A stretch of DNA of 64,000 bases from Paracoccaceae bacterium (GTDB lineage Bacteria > Pseudomonadota > Alphaproteobacteria > Rhodobacterales > Rhodobacteraceae): positions 1 to 64,000 of the forward strand of contig JAHDEX010000013.1 of assembly GCA_020628545.1 (NCBI GenBank), written 5' to 3'. Shown piece after piece: positions 51,636-60,718 of this stretch. The notes under the pieces were generated by a model. The model saw only the letters and a list, made by a program, of their open reading frames with translations. It did no database searches and was not told the DNA's origin. The position numbers were made by a program, and so were the translations under genes. The stretch's first letter is position 1, and every line of letters starts with the position of its first letter.

Positions 51636-53009
51636 TTATTCAGCCGGGCAACGGGCAGCCATGCCAGCAGCAGCACGGCCGTCGGAAATCAAGGCGCGAC
51701 GGGCGGCCGCATATCCGTCTTCATGCCCGCCGCGGCGCATTGCGCGCGCAGCGAGGATGTCCTCGGCCTCGTCGAGATAGCCCGCACGGATGCCGCTATC
51801 GATTGTCAGGCGTTCAAACACGTCACGTTGTGCATGGCTTCCGCCAGCGTCCTGCATCGTGCGCCGTGCGCGTGCCAGATTGACGAATGCCTTGTCGTAT
51901 TCGGCCTCTCCAAAGGCTTCCAAGCCGACTGCTGCGGCAACACCGGGTGCAGCCATGGCTTTTTGCATATCGGTTTTGTTGTCCTGTGCATCGCGGTGCA
52001 GACGGCCCAGAAGTGTCTTGATTTCTGCATCGCGGTTATCGCCTACGAGGGCCAGCATGTAGTGCAGGTCAGCAAAGATCAGGCAGCCGTCCTCAGTCCG
52101 ATTTGCGGACAGATCAGCAAGTTCTTCCCAACGGTCGCCGACATTGACGCCATCCAGTTCCAGACGAGACAGCAAAGAGGTCGCGTTTGAAATGTCGCGG
52201 TAGTCGTCTGTTTTGTCTTGACGGATCTCACGGTCATAGAGGTCCAGCACAACATCGTGCTGGCCGAGGTCAAGGTGCATCAGCGCCTTGTGCCACCAGA
52301 CGTGGTAGCGAAAGTTGTTGCAGTGCGCCCAAGCGTTCTCACGCCCAGTAAGCCATTCGATGCCGCCTTTAGCGTCGGCCGTCATATCGTGAACATGCGC
52401 GACTGCGTGTAGACCCCACGCATCGTCTGGAGAAATCAACATGCCTTCGCGGCCTACAGATTTTGCGCGTGAGAAGTCGCCGGTTTCTTCAAGTGCAAAG
52501 GCATAGCAGCCCATCAAATAGCCGCGACCAGGGTGGTCCGGGCCGTAGGCAGGCATCACCTGCTCAAGCACCGCGCGCATGCCTTTGTTGTCACCGAGAA
52601 CGAACCGTGTTGCATGGTCGAGCTTGACGGCCAGAATGTCGTCGGGTGCTTTGGCGATGATTTCGGAAAAGTGGACGATGGCCTTGCTGGGATTGCCATT
52701 GACCCAACCTTCCAGCGCATCAATGAATTGCTGTTCACGCGTAGAGATTGGTGTCGCAACCGCAGCGGTTTTTGCGGCCTGCAGCGCCTCGCGCGCGGTG
52801 GGCATCAACTCCCGACGGCCGAGCAGCGTGTAGAACATGCCTTTCACCGCATGTGCCAAAGCAAAATCCGGGGCTGCCGTAAGCGCATCACCCAAGTGTC
52901 CGGGTGTCGCTGCGCCATGTGCCAAGAATGCCAACTGGGTTTTGTTCCATGCGTCGAGCGCGGGGCCAGGTGCCACTGTGGTGGTTTGGCCAAAAATATC
53001 CTGCGTCAT
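51636..53009 (-). CDS. TTC38-like tetratricopeptide repeat protein
   Basis: 457 aa, predicted soluble and almost entirely helical, with TPR-like repeats. It resembles the TTC38 family: AWGLHAVAHVHDM and NFRYHVWWHKALMHLDLGQ, where the paired His residues are conserved. TTC38-type proteins occur in bacteria and eukaryotes without a settled function. No signal peptide. Followed by opgC after 17 bp; a link to glucan synthesis would be speculation. Confidence 0.83.
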   Translation of the reverse strand: MTQDIFGQTTTVAPGPALDAWNKTQLAFLAHGAATPGHLGDALTAAPDFALAHAVKGMFYTLLGRRELMPTAREALQAAKTAAVATPISTREQQFIDALEGWVNGNPSKAIVHFSEIIAKAPDDILAVKLDHATRFVLGDNKGMRAVLEQVMPAYGPDHPGRGYLMGCYAFALEETGDFSRAKSVGREGMLISPDDAWGLHAVAHVHDMTADAKGGIEWLTGRENAWAHCNNFRYHVWWHKALMHLDLGQHDVVLDLYDREIRQDKTDDYRDISNATSLLSRLELDGVNVGDRWEELADLSANRTEDGCLIFADLHYMLALVGDNRDAEIKTLLGRLHRDAQDNKTDMQKAMAAPGVAAAVGLEAFGEAEYDKAFVNLARARRTMQDAGGSHAQRDVFERLTIDSGIRAGYLDEAEDILAARAMRRGGHEDGYAAARRALISDGRAAAGMAARCPAE

Positions 53010-53156
53010 ACGTCCATCCGATTACTGTCTACCTGCATGGGACTACCCAAGCTGTTGTCCCAATCTCACATACAGGTTTACGTAGCATGGCAAACCTCAC
53101 AGACCCGTGTGTCACGTATCTGTGACTGAGATTTCAGCACCCAAAGTCCTGAAATA

Positions 53157-54338
53157 TCAACGTTTAGGCTGAATCCTGCTCAAAACGCGTTCAGTATCTG
53201 CACCAAAAATGGGCGGAGCGCTGCGATATGTGACAGGCGTTTTTGACAACTTCAGGGGATTCCCGATCACCCGTACTTCGCCTGCCGCTGCGTCACCTGA
53301 GGGAATCGTCGCGATCATGTCCCGCGCCTTCACTTGCTCACTGCCAAAAACCTGATCAAGGGTCTGCACGGGTCCAACCGGCACCTTCAATGCCTCTAGC
53401 CCTTTGATCAGATCAGCCGTTGGCACATTTTGAATCAGCGGCACCAAAACACTCAATAAAGCGTCGCGATTTTCAAGTCGCGCCGGATTGGTCGCATAGT
53501 CTGGATGGGTCGCCAAAGTTGGCACCTGAAGGAAGTCGCAAAACCGGCGGAACTGCCCGTCGTTGCCGACCGCGACAATGGCGTAGCCGTCGGCGGTCTG
53601 AAACACTTGGTAGGGCACAATGTTTGGATGCCCGTTGCCGCGCCGTTTTGGGTTTTTGCCGGTCGTAAGGTGGTTGACCCCTTCGTTGATCAGCCAAGCC
53701 ACCTGAGTGTCCACCAATGCGACATCGATATGCTGGCCATCGCCCGTCAGATCCCGGTGGCGCAAGGCGGCAAGGATGCCGATGGTCGCATACATCCCGC
53801 ACATAACATCAGCGATACCGACGCCGACCTTCATCGGCTCGCCTTCGGGCTCGCCAGTCAAAGACATGATGCCGCCAAAGCCCTGGGCCATCAGGTCGTA
53901 GCCCGGCTTGCTTGCGTTCGGTCCGGTCTGCCCAAAGCCGGAAATTGAACAGTAAACCAGCGCCGGGTCCGCCGCCATCAGGCTTTCCGCATCGAGCCCG
54001 TATTTCGCAAGGCCGCCGGGCTTGAAGTTTTCGATCACCACGTCGCAGTCGGCAGCGAGGGCTTTCACCGCCGCTTGCCCCTCTTCTGTTGTGATGTCGA
54101 TTGCCACGGACAGCTTATTGCGGTTGGCACTCATGAAATAGGCGCTGAGGTCTGTGGGTTCACCGTCCGGGCCTTCCACAAAGGGTGGCCCCCATGAGCG
54201 TGTATCATCGCCACCAGTCGCGGGGTTTTCGATCTTGATCACCTCGGCGCCGAGATCGCCTAACAGCTGCGTGCAGGTCGGCCCGGCCAGAATACGGCTG
54301 AGGTCTAGAATACGAAGACCATCAAGTGCGCCTGCCAT
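53157..54338 (-). CDS. CaiB/BaiF-family CoA-transferase
   Basis: 393 aa family III CoA-transferase. N-terminal GLRILDLSRILAGPTCTQLLGDLGAEVIKIE and the catalytic Asp in PGYDLMAQGFGGIMSLTG (about residue 145). It moves CoA between carboxylic acids; candidates include dicarboxylates or formyl/oxalyl-CoA, but nothing fixes the pair. Its ATG overlaps the stop of the ThDP enzyme by one base, so the two proteins probably act in one pathway. Confidence 0.92.
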   Translation of the reverse strand: MAGALDGLRILDLSRILAGPTCTQLLGDLGAEVIKIENPATGGDDTRSWGPPFVEGPDGEPTDLSAYFMSANRNKLSVAIDITTEEGQAAVKALAADCDVVIENFKPGGLAKYGLDAESLMAADPALVYCSISGFGQTGPNASKPGYDLMAQGFGGIMSLTGEPEGEPMKVGVGIADVMCGMYATIGILAALRHRDLTGDGQHIDVALVDTQVAWLINEGVNHLTTGKNPKRRGNGHPNIVPYQVFQTADGYAIVAVGNDGQFRRFCDFLQVPTLATHPDYATNPARLENRDALLSVLVPLIQNVPTADLIKGLEALKVPVGPVQTLDQVFGSEQVKARDMIATIPSGDAAAGEVRVIGNPLKLSKTPVTYRSAPPIFGADTERVLSRIQPKR

Positions 54339-55951
54339 CAGATACGCCCGTCGTATGACTTCTTGTCGATGACGGTTGCAATCAGAGTGAAGCTGTCTGC
54401 ACTTTCCGCCGCTTGCAACGCGGCGCGCAATTGCTCTCGGTTGTGGACTGTATGCCCTTCACCGCCAAAAGCACGCCCAATTGCCGCGTAATCGTGCCCC
54501 CGGAAATCGACGCCAGTGTTCCTAAGCTGCCGTTGGCGTTGCTTCAGTTCGATCAATGCAAGGCTTTCATCGACAAAGACAACAAATACGGTGTTCTGCC
54601 CATGCTCTGCCGCTGTCGACAAATCGCCAGCAATCATCAAGAGACCTGCATCACCCGAAAAGCTGACAACCCGGCGGTCCGGCGAAGCGAGATGTGCACC
54701 AATGGCCAAAGGCACTGCGCAGCCCATCGTGCAAAGTCCGGAAGACTGCAGCAACGTCCGTGGTTCCTGACAGGCCCACATCTGCGACAGCAAGATACGA
54801 TGCGCGCCGCTATCGACCGTCGCAATCGCGTCGGCTGGCAAGGCCGACCGACATTCTGCAATGACCGCAGCGGGGCCCCATTCATCATCTTGCGGAAACG
54901 CTGCGGCCAATTTCGCCTTCACGGCAGCAACTTCACCACCCTGCCACGTGTTGCAGGGCGGGATGGCTTCTGACAGGGCAGCAAGCGTTGCCCCCGTGTC
55001 TGCGATGAACGACAGCGTTGCTTGATGCATAAAGTGGTGGTTTGGGGCAGCCGTGATGTCGATCACGTTCTGCGCCGATGGATCCCATGGGTCCTGCCAG
55101 CCGGGACGCATTTCAATCGGGTCGTAGCCGACGCAAATCACCAGATCGGCGCTTTGCACAAATGGCACCAGATGCTTGTCCGCTAGCGGAGACAGTCCTG
55201 CACCACCAAGGCAAAGCGGATGATCTTCAGGGATCACGCCTTTCGCCTTGTAGGACGTGATCACTGGCACGCCGTGAATATCGGCAAAGGCGCGGACAGT
55301 TTCGCATGCTTTGTCTTTTAGAACGTCCAGTCCGACGATCATCACGGGCTTTTTGGCTTCCGCAAGCCATCCTCGCGCGATGTTTAGGTCGGGACCAGAT
55401 GGGACGTTATCGCTGGCCGCAACGCGGCGCTGGGCGTAGGGCTGTGCCGGTGCATCAGCGACCGAGATTGGCACATCAATATGCACGGGGCCAGAGCGAC
55501 CTTCGGTTGCGATCCCCAACGCCTTTTCGGCAATCACGCCTGCTGCTTCGGCGCTGAGTGTAAAAGTTGCCTTGGTGATCGGTTCAAAAACCTTGCGATG
55601 GTCGAGCACCTGATGGGTATAGCGTTCGGCCTCATGTGCATCCACACACCCGGTCAGCACAATCAGAGGTACACGATCCTGTTCTGCGTTGGCGATCACG
55701 TTGACGCCGTTCATCGCACCTGGACCAACGGTGGCGACCAGAATGGCGGGCGCGCCATCGACGTGATGCACACCTTCCGCCATGAAGCCCGCCGCGTTCT
55801 CGTGCCGTGCAAGATGGAAGGTGATGCCTGCCTTTTCCAACGCGTCGATCAGCGTGAGCACTTCACCTCCCGGCATTCCGAAAGCGTGGCGGCACCCGGC
55901 CTCATACAAGCGCTGGGCGAGCACATCAGCTGCGCGAAGTGGTTCAGTCAT
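54338..55951 (-). CDS. Thiamine diphosphate-dependent enzyme, acetolactate synthase-like
   Basis: 537 aa (ATG 55951; frame open to 56023). Three-domain ThDP enzyme: the N-terminal PYR domain has the catalytic Glu in LARHENAAGFMAEG; a central domain covers about 190-330; the C-terminal PP domain holds the metal/ThDP motif beginning FSGDAGLLMIAGDL and ending in VFVDESLALIELKQ, with Asp at the usual Asn ligand place. It lacks the features of oxalyl-CoA decarboxylase that I would expect beside a formyl-CoA transferase. Substrate unknown; probably a 2-oxo acid. Coupled to the CoA-transferase. Confidence 0.88.
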   Translation of the reverse strand: MTEPLRAADVLAQRLYEAGCRHAFGMPGGEVLTLIDALEKAGITFHLARHENAAGFMAEGVHHVDGAPAILVATVGPGAMNGVNVIANAEQDRVPLIVLTGCVDAHEAERYTHQVLDHRKVFEPITKATFTLSAEAAGVIAEKALGIATEGRSGPVHIDVPISVADAPAQPYAQRRVAASDNVPSGPDLNIARGWLAEAKKPVMIVGLDVLKDKACETVRAFADIHGVPVITSYKAKGVIPEDHPLCLGGAGLSPLADKHLVPFVQSADLVICVGYDPIEMRPGWQDPWDPSAQNVIDITAAPNHHFMHQATLSFIADTGATLAALSEAIPPCNTWQGGEVAAVKAKLAAAFPQDDEWGPAAVIAECRSALPADAIATVDSGAHRILLSQMWACQEPRTLLQSSGLCTMGCAVPLAIGAHLASPDRRVVSFSGDAGLLMIAGDLSTAAEHGQNTVFVVFVDESLALIELKQRQRQLRNTGVDFRGHDYAAIGRAFGGEGHTVHNREQLRAALQAAESADSFTLIATVIDKKSYDGRI

Positions 55952-55985
55952 CGTCGTGTGGTCCTTGCATGAACTTTGCGGGTTC

Positions 55986-56453
55986 TTAGCGGGCAGCTTC
56001 GGCAATCGCCAGAAAAATGGCATCCAGTTCAGCTGCGGCAGCGGTCAGATCCGCGCCAGCCTCTCCCATGTAGGGCGAGAAAACGAAGCTGGGGGTCTTG
56101 TATGAAAGCGTTGCGTTTCCGTCGGCATCGTCTGTCACATAGAACCGGATCGGTGCTTCGATCATGGCCGCTGTCGACAATTCCAGAATGCGCACAGCGA
56201 AGATATTGTTGAAGACTCCTACCACCCGATTGTTGGGGATCGTTATCCCGCGATTTGCGGCGGCGCCCGTTGGTCCTGCTTGCGTCACAACTGCCATCTT
56301 GTTGTCGCTGACGGCGGCTTTGAGATCATCGAGTAGCACATCAAACGGTTTCTCGCTTGGCATGACGACCCAGCCATCGCGCGGCTCCAGCGCCTGTGCA
56401 TGGGCAACCACGCCCCAAAACAATAAAGAAAAAGCAGCAATAAGACGTGTCAT
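55986..56453 (-). CDS. DUF302-family exported protein
   Basis: 155 aa with a signal peptide (MTRLIAAFSLLFWGVVAHA). The mature part fits DUF302: FDVLLDDLKAAVSDNKMAVVTQAGPTG, then PNNRVVGVFNNIFAVRILELS and IEAPIRFYVTDD. ATG at 56453 with AGGAGA 6 bases upstream. Function of DUF302 is not known; small size and periplasmic location suggest binding of a small molecule. It is 34 bp upstream of the ThDP enzyme in the same direction. Confidence 0.87.
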   Translation of the reverse strand: MTRLIAAFSLLFWGVVAHAQALEPRDGWVVMPSEKPFDVLLDDLKAAVSDNKMAVVTQAGPTGAAANRGITIPNNRVVGVFNNIFAVRILELSTAAMIEAPIRFYVTDDADGNATLSYKTPSFVFSPYMGEAGADLTAAAAELDAIFLAIAEAAR

Positions 56454-56525
56454 CAGATTCTCCTGTCGCTGCCATCGCCATGCCATCTCTGCGGGCGCAC
56501 CGTAAATCACATTTGCGACAGACGG

Positions 56526-57377
56526 TCAGGATGCGCGGCGCAAAACCCAAAACGTCGCGCCGCCAGATGCCACGATGATGAACAGACCAATCAATGCCAC
56601 AAGGTCCGGCCACTCACCAAAAACCAGAAGGCCCAAGATCGTCGCAATGACAATCTGACTGTAGATCAGCGGCGCAATGACAGAGGCCTCTGCCTGGCGG
56701 TTAGCGAGAACAAGCAGCAGATTGCCCAATGCAGAGCCAAGCGCGCTCATCAAGACGAAACTGGCAAGCGTTGGTGTAAGGGCGGGGAGGGGACCAACCG
56801 CCAAGGGGGCGAGCAGTACCGCCCCGATCAGGAGCTGCGAGAAAAGAAGGAACCGCGGTCGATAGCCATGTGCCAGCCAGCGGGTCGCAACAAGGTAGCT
56901 GCCGTGAAACACCCCGGCGAGGAGCGCCCAGCCAACACCAAACGTCATCCCGAACCCGGGCCTGACAACCAAAAGAACACCGCAAAAGCCGATCAATAGC
57001 AGAATGGCGCGTGTCACCGTGACCTTCTCACCGAGAAGAATTGCGGACAGGCAAAAAGAAACCAGTGGGCCTACAAAAAAGGCGCCGAACACGGTTGCCA
57101 GTTCCTCAGTCCGCAGTGCCGTGAGAATACAAGCGATGCCACCAGCGATCAGAGCGGCACGGAGGATGAGTTGCGGACGTAGCAGCATCGCGAACTCGTG
57201 CCGCTTCAGCCCGCAAAACGGTGCAAGCACGACAACGGCCAAAGCAAACCGTGCCCAAGCGACAAAAAATGGCGAAAATCCAGCAGTTGTTAGCATGCGG
57301 CCCGCAACATCCCCTGAAACGATCAGGGTCATCGCACCAACAACCATAAAGACAACCTGCCACTGTCCCGCTTGCAC
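56526..57377 (-). CDS. DMT-superfamily (EamA) transporter
   Basis: 283 aa, ten hydrophobic helices in two EamA repeats (about 1-135 and 145-283). Features such as FSPFFVAWARFALAVVVL and LIYSQIVIATILGLLVFGEWPDLVALIG are typical of drug/metabolite exporters. The start is a GTG at 57377 (a GTG/ATG further in at about residue 11 is possible). Substrate unknown. Divergent from the lipoprotein gene at 57567. Confidence 0.88.
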   Translation of the reverse strand: MQAGQWQVVFMVVGAMTLIVSGDVAGRMLTTAGFSPFFVAWARFALAVVVLAPFCGLKRHEFAMLLRPQLILRAALIAGGIACILTALRTEELATVFGAFFVGPLVSFCLSAILLGEKVTVTRAILLLIGFCGVLLVVRPGFGMTFGVGWALLAGVFHGSYLVATRWLAHGYRPRFLLFSQLLIGAVLLAPLAVGPLPALTPTLASFVLMSALGSALGNLLLVLANRQAEASVIAPLIYSQIVIATILGLLVFGEWPDLVALIGLFIIVASGGATFWVLRRAS

Positions 57378-57566
57378 GGTTTCCCCTCCGACGAACTTGC
57401 GCAGACTGCGGTAAATGGGCGGCCTTCTGCAACGCTAATCGACGTCGCCTGCAAATACGCGTCTTTCAACATCATTCTGCCCACTTGCGAGCCTAGCCAA
57501 GTCTCGTTGGGTATTTGCCTGGCCCCGCGATGCGGGCACAAAAATCAAATTCATTGGACCACTGAG

Positions 57567-58403
57567 ATGAACAAATCGGCCTTCTTATTCGCAACGAGTG
57601 CGTGCGCACTTCTTTCAGCATGTGGTGGCGGCAGCACCAGCGCGACAGATGCAAATGGTATTCAGACCGGGCCGCTGTCAGGTGCCGAGATCGAAAGAAC
57701 TATTAATGGCGTTGCCAATGCCACTGGCACGGGCGTCAGTTTTGATGAGCTCGTCGCGATTGGCGATGCGGCAAGTACCTTTGATAGCGAGGATCTTTCA
57801 CCACGTGATCTGACCGCGTCAGGCAGTGCGACGTACACTGGTGTCGTCCTCCTGGCAGATTTTGATACGTCCGATCTTTTTGATCTTTTGACCACCGATA
57901 GCACGATAGACGCAGCTATTGATGAGACGGCCCCTGATCCGACTTTCGCAATGCTGGGCCGCTCTCAGTTGCGAGTTACATTCGGCGAAGATCCGGCTGT
58001 GTCTGGTGGCGCGAATGGTTTCATCGGATTGAATGGTGAGACACTTTTGGCAACTGAAGAATTCGCCGACGTGGGCGAAAATCCTGACCTGCAAACCATT
58101 ATCGATGCGCTGCCAACGGTGAATGTGCCTGGGTCGTTGACGTACTCAGGTGGGTCCATCTTTGACATCGATCCTGAGACAGACTCGATTGACGATTTGG
58201 GGTTGGGATTTGATGTTACCGGGTCGCTCACGCTGACAAGTGCTCTGACGGGGCAAAGCAGCAGCCAAACGCTGAACGTCGATGGTCAAGGCATCGCTGC
58301 AATGACGGATACCTTCGGTGTCGGCCTCCTTGACCTCGGCGCCACCGGCGGCGGGAACAGTATTCCGATTGGTGGTGTCGTCATTGGCGTCGCCGACGAC
58401 TAA
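57567..58403 (+). CDS. Putative lipoprotein, unknown function
   Basis: 278 aa. The lipobox LLSACGGGS at residues 16-20 predicts cleavage before Cys19 and lipid anchoring; the next residues are a Ser/Thr/Gly linker. The mature chain is strongly acidic, low in Lys/Arg, and rich in Asp, Thr, Ser and Gly with regular strands, which suggests a beta-barrel or beta-sandwich domain exposed at the surface. No family recognised. The ATG at 57567 was chosen for the lipobox; the frame opens at 57372. Monocistronic, ending in a hairpin. Confidence 0.8.
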   Translation: MNKSAFLFATSACALLSACGGGSTSATDANGIQTGPLSGAEIERTINGVANATGTGVSFDELVAIGDAASTFDSEDLSPRDLTASGSATYTGVVLLADFDTSDLFDLLTTDSTIDAAIDETAPDPTFAMLGRSQLRVTFGEDPAVSGGANGFIGLNGETLLATEEFADVGENPDLQTIIDALPTVNVPGSLTYSGGSIFDIDPETDSIDDLGLGFDVTGSLTLTSALTGQSSSQTLNVDGQGIAAMTDTFGVGLLDLGATGGGNSIPIGGVVIGVADD

Positions 58404-58410
58404 AAACTGA

Positions 58411-58434
58411 ACCCGGGGGCAAAAGTCCCCGGGT
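58411..58434 (+). terminator. Terminator after the lipoprotein gene
   Basis: ACCCGGGG and CCCCGGGT form a perfect 8-bp stem with an 8-nt loop, 7 bp after the stop. The T run after it is weak (GTCTGGTCGTTTGG). Confidence 0.7.
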
Positions 58435-58494
58435 GTCTGGTCGTTTGGATTTGTACGGTCTAGGGTTTGCGCACGACAAAACAATTAGACCGAC

Positions 58495-58941
58495 ATGTTC
58501 CAGCGCATCCTTTCGCTTTTCCAAAGCAATACACACGTTACCCCCTTGCCCGAGGCGGACGCAAAACACGCATTGGGTGCTTTGCTTGTGCGGGCCGCGA
58601 AGGTTGATCGCGTCTACATGTTCGAGGAAATCGAACATATCGACGACCTTCTCGCTCATCGGTTCAAGCTCAATCCGGTTGAGGCCGCAAAGCTGCGCGC
58701 GGAATGCGAGGTGCTCGAGGCAACGATGCCAGACACCGAGGCGCTTGCAAATGTTTTGCACGATGCGATTGATGTGGAAGAACGCGAAGCCACCGTCCTT
58801 GCCTTGTGGGAAGTCGTTTTTGCCGACGGTGTCGAAGTGGAAGCTGAAGACAATCTGCTCCATCAGCTGGAAAACCTGCTTGGCGTCTCACCCGCGCGAA
58901 GCAAGGAACTGCACGATTTGGCCCAGAAAGCCAGCATTTAG
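58495..58941 (+). CDS. TerB-like (tellurite resistance type) protein
   Basis: 148 aa, helical and acidic. It matches the TerB/DjlA-like fold: ALGALLVRAAKVDRVYMFEEIEHIDDLLAHRF and VLALWEVVFADGVEVEAEDNLLHQLENLLGVS, with the D/E residues that could bind divalent metal. Location cytoplasmic. No terZCDE genes are near, so tellurite resistance is not implied. It precedes a multispanning membrane protein by 3 bp and both may act together at the membrane. Confidence 0.88.
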   Translation: MFQRILSLFQSNTHVTPLPEADAKHALGALLVRAAKVDRVYMFEEIEHIDDLLAHRFKLNPVEAAKLRAECEVLEATMPDTEALANVLHDAIDVEEREATVLALWEVVFADGVEVEAEDNLLHQLENLLGVSPARSKELHDLAQKASI

Positions 58942-58944
58942 GCT

Positions 58945-59904
58945 ATGGCACCCGACCGGCGCCATCTGATCTGGGTCGTCCTACCCGTTCTGCCGGTCTT
59001 TCTTGGGTTCTGCTTGCTGAATGTTCTCAGCAATGGATCGATGACCCTGCTGGCGGATGCGATCCCCGCTGACAACTTACTTACCGATGCCCCCCAGCTC
59101 CGTTTTTTCAATGCGATGCTCGTGTTTGGTGCTGTCGGGCTGTTTCAGGTAATTGGGTGTTTCGCCGTTGCCGTTTTTGCCGCGTCGCGCGTTCATCAGA
59201 TGCCCGCCACGTTGCGGACATCAGCGTTGACCGTTTTTGCTGCGTCTCTTGTTTTGGTCGCGCTGATCAGCTTTGCGGCCCGCCAGCCCTTCTTTGATGG
59301 CGCTCTGACACTGGCGTATCGCACAACCTGCACAGCGCTCGTCGACGCAAAACTTGGATCACATCTTCTTCCCGGTGAATGCGATGAAAACGGGTTAAGC
59401 CATTTGGCGTGGTTAGGCCTGCTTCCTTATATGGCGGGCATACTCGCGGCCGCGGCTGCGTCTGCCGCAGTCAGCGTGGCACCCCGGATCGGCGATCTGA
59501 ACGCATGGGCCGACCTGCTCGAGCAAGCGTTTCGCGCAACGGCTTTTGTCCTCGTCGCCAGCACGATCACGATGATGTTGTTCTACTACTTGCCGCAGGC
59601 GTTGGTTGCGACGAGCGATGACACAAAAACAACGCACGCGCTTGTCAGTGACTTCGCGCAGGGGATGACACTGTTCTGGGGCATCGTATTTTCCTTGACG
59701 CTTCTTGCTGTTTTTGGCCCGGCCCACCTGCTGTTGTCGCGCGCAGTTGCGCGGGAAGAGGCCGCGGGCACGGACCTCAAGAAACAGATGGCAGAACGCA
59801 GCCTCACCCAGCAGGCCACGCGCGTATTGACGACACTTGCACCCGTGATCGTCGGGTCATCCGCCTCCATCATTGATCTGCTGTCAGGCGCCTTCGGCGG
59901 CTAA
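58945..59904 (+). CDS. Multispanning membrane protein of unknown function
   Basis: 319 aa with about six hydrophobic segments (about 10-30, 55-80, 92-112, 150-175, 195-215, 240-262) and a cytoplasmic charged C-terminus. A periplasmic loop between helices 3 and 4 (about 115-148) holds two cysteines (TTCTALVDAK, LPGECDENG) that could form a disulfide. No family recognised. It starts 3 bp after the TerB-like gene. A short gap separates it from the convergent WYL regulator (12 bp). Confidence 0.75.
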   Translation: MAPDRRHLIWVVLPVLPVFLGFCLLNVLSNGSMTLLADAIPADNLLTDAPQLRFFNAMLVFGAVGLFQVIGCFAVAVFAASRVHQMPATLRTSALTVFAASLVLVALISFAARQPFFDGALTLAYRTTCTALVDAKLGSHLLPGECDENGLSHLAWLGLLPYMAGILAAAAASAAVSVAPRIGDLNAWADLLEQAFRATAFVLVASTITMMLFYYLPQALVATSDDTKTTHALVSDFAQGMTLFWGIVFSLTLLAVFGPAHLLLSRAVAREEAAGTDLKKQMAERSLTQQATRVLTTLAPVIVGSSASIIDLLSGAFGG

Positions 59905-59916
59905 AGCCCATCGCCG

Positions 59917-60648
59917 CTATATGAAGTGATCCTGTTCAAGCGCGGATCGAAATTGCGCTTTGTCCAATAGTCGAAATGTCTCTGCCGTTGGCTCTGCCGC
60001 GAGTATGCGGTCATAGCGGAATGTGCGTGGCGCTTCGCGCAAATGATCCCAGGCCAAGACATACCAGACAGGGTAATTCAGCAGCAGATAATGCGGCGCA
60101 ATGTGGCGTTCGGTAGGTGCGCCACCCTCTGCCTGATACGTGATCCGCAAGACCTTTCGTGACAGGAAGGCTTGGTGAAGGTCCTGCATCACGCGCCGTT
60201 GTCCTTCAACGATGGTCTGCTGCACCGCGGTTGAAGCCGACTGGCCGATAAGGATGCGGGCCTTGATCTGATCAACCTGGAACCGCTTGTCTGCCGAGAA
60301 GCTTGCCACCAACTGCCGCCGGACTGTGGCAAGCTGCGACAGGAAGATCGGAGAATTCATCTGCTCTGCCACCGCAAGACTGATGAGCAAATCGACGGCT
60401 TCCGCGTAGCTGAGGTTTAAGCGGCCGACCCCCCAATGCCGATCCAGGCGCACGCCACCACCGCGTCCGCGATCCGCATCAATCGGTAAGCCCTGATCGC
60501 GCATGAGGTTCAGGTCGCGTGCGATGGTACGACGGCTGACACCATGAGCCTCAGCAAGGTCGGCCATTGTAGCGAATCCGGTCTCCTTTAGTTGGGCCGC
60601 AATCAATTCCATGCGGCGGATCCGGTCGGGTGTGCTAGCGCGGAGCAT
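59917..60648 (-). CDS. WYL-domain transcriptional regulator (YafY type)
   Basis: 243 aa. N-terminal HTH_11-type winged helix (about 8-60: RIRRMELIAAQLKETGFATMADLAEAHGVSRRTIARDL), then a WYL domain with PVWYVLAWDHLREAPRTFRYDRI. WYL proteins bind ligands or nucleic acid and control various stress and metabolic genes. It is divergent from the ABM-fold protein across a 70-bp spacer (60649-60718) and probably regulates that gene. Start ATG at 60648. Confidence 0.9.
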   Translation of the reverse strand: MLRASTPDRIRRMELIAAQLKETGFATMADLAEAHGVSRRTIARDLNLMRDQGLPIDADRGRGGGVRLDRHWGVGRLNLSYAEAVDLLISLAVAEQMNSPIFLSQLATVRRQLVASFSADKRFQVDQIKARILIGQSASTAVQQTIVEGQRRVMQDLHQAFLSRKVLRITYQAEGGAPTERHIAPHYLLLNYPVWYVLAWDHLREAPRTFRYDRILAAEPTAETFRLLDKAQFRSALEQDHFI

Positions 60649-60718
60649 GAATCAAATAAGCCATAAAATGTCATATTAGGGAATAGACCGGGGCCACAAA
60701 CGATCGAAAGGAAAAACC

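Noticed and set aside
54413-54973. 186-codon plus-strand frame opposite the ThDP enzyme
   Set aside because: Shadow of a conserved enzyme.
54338-55951. Oxalyl-CoA decarboxylase as the identity of the ThDP enzyme
   Set aside because: Attractive because of the coupled CoA-transferase, but the metal loop and N-terminal sequence fit the acetolactate synthase-like group better.
58495-58941. A tellurite resistance operon
   Set aside because: Only a TerB-like gene is present; no terZ, terC, terD or terE nearby.
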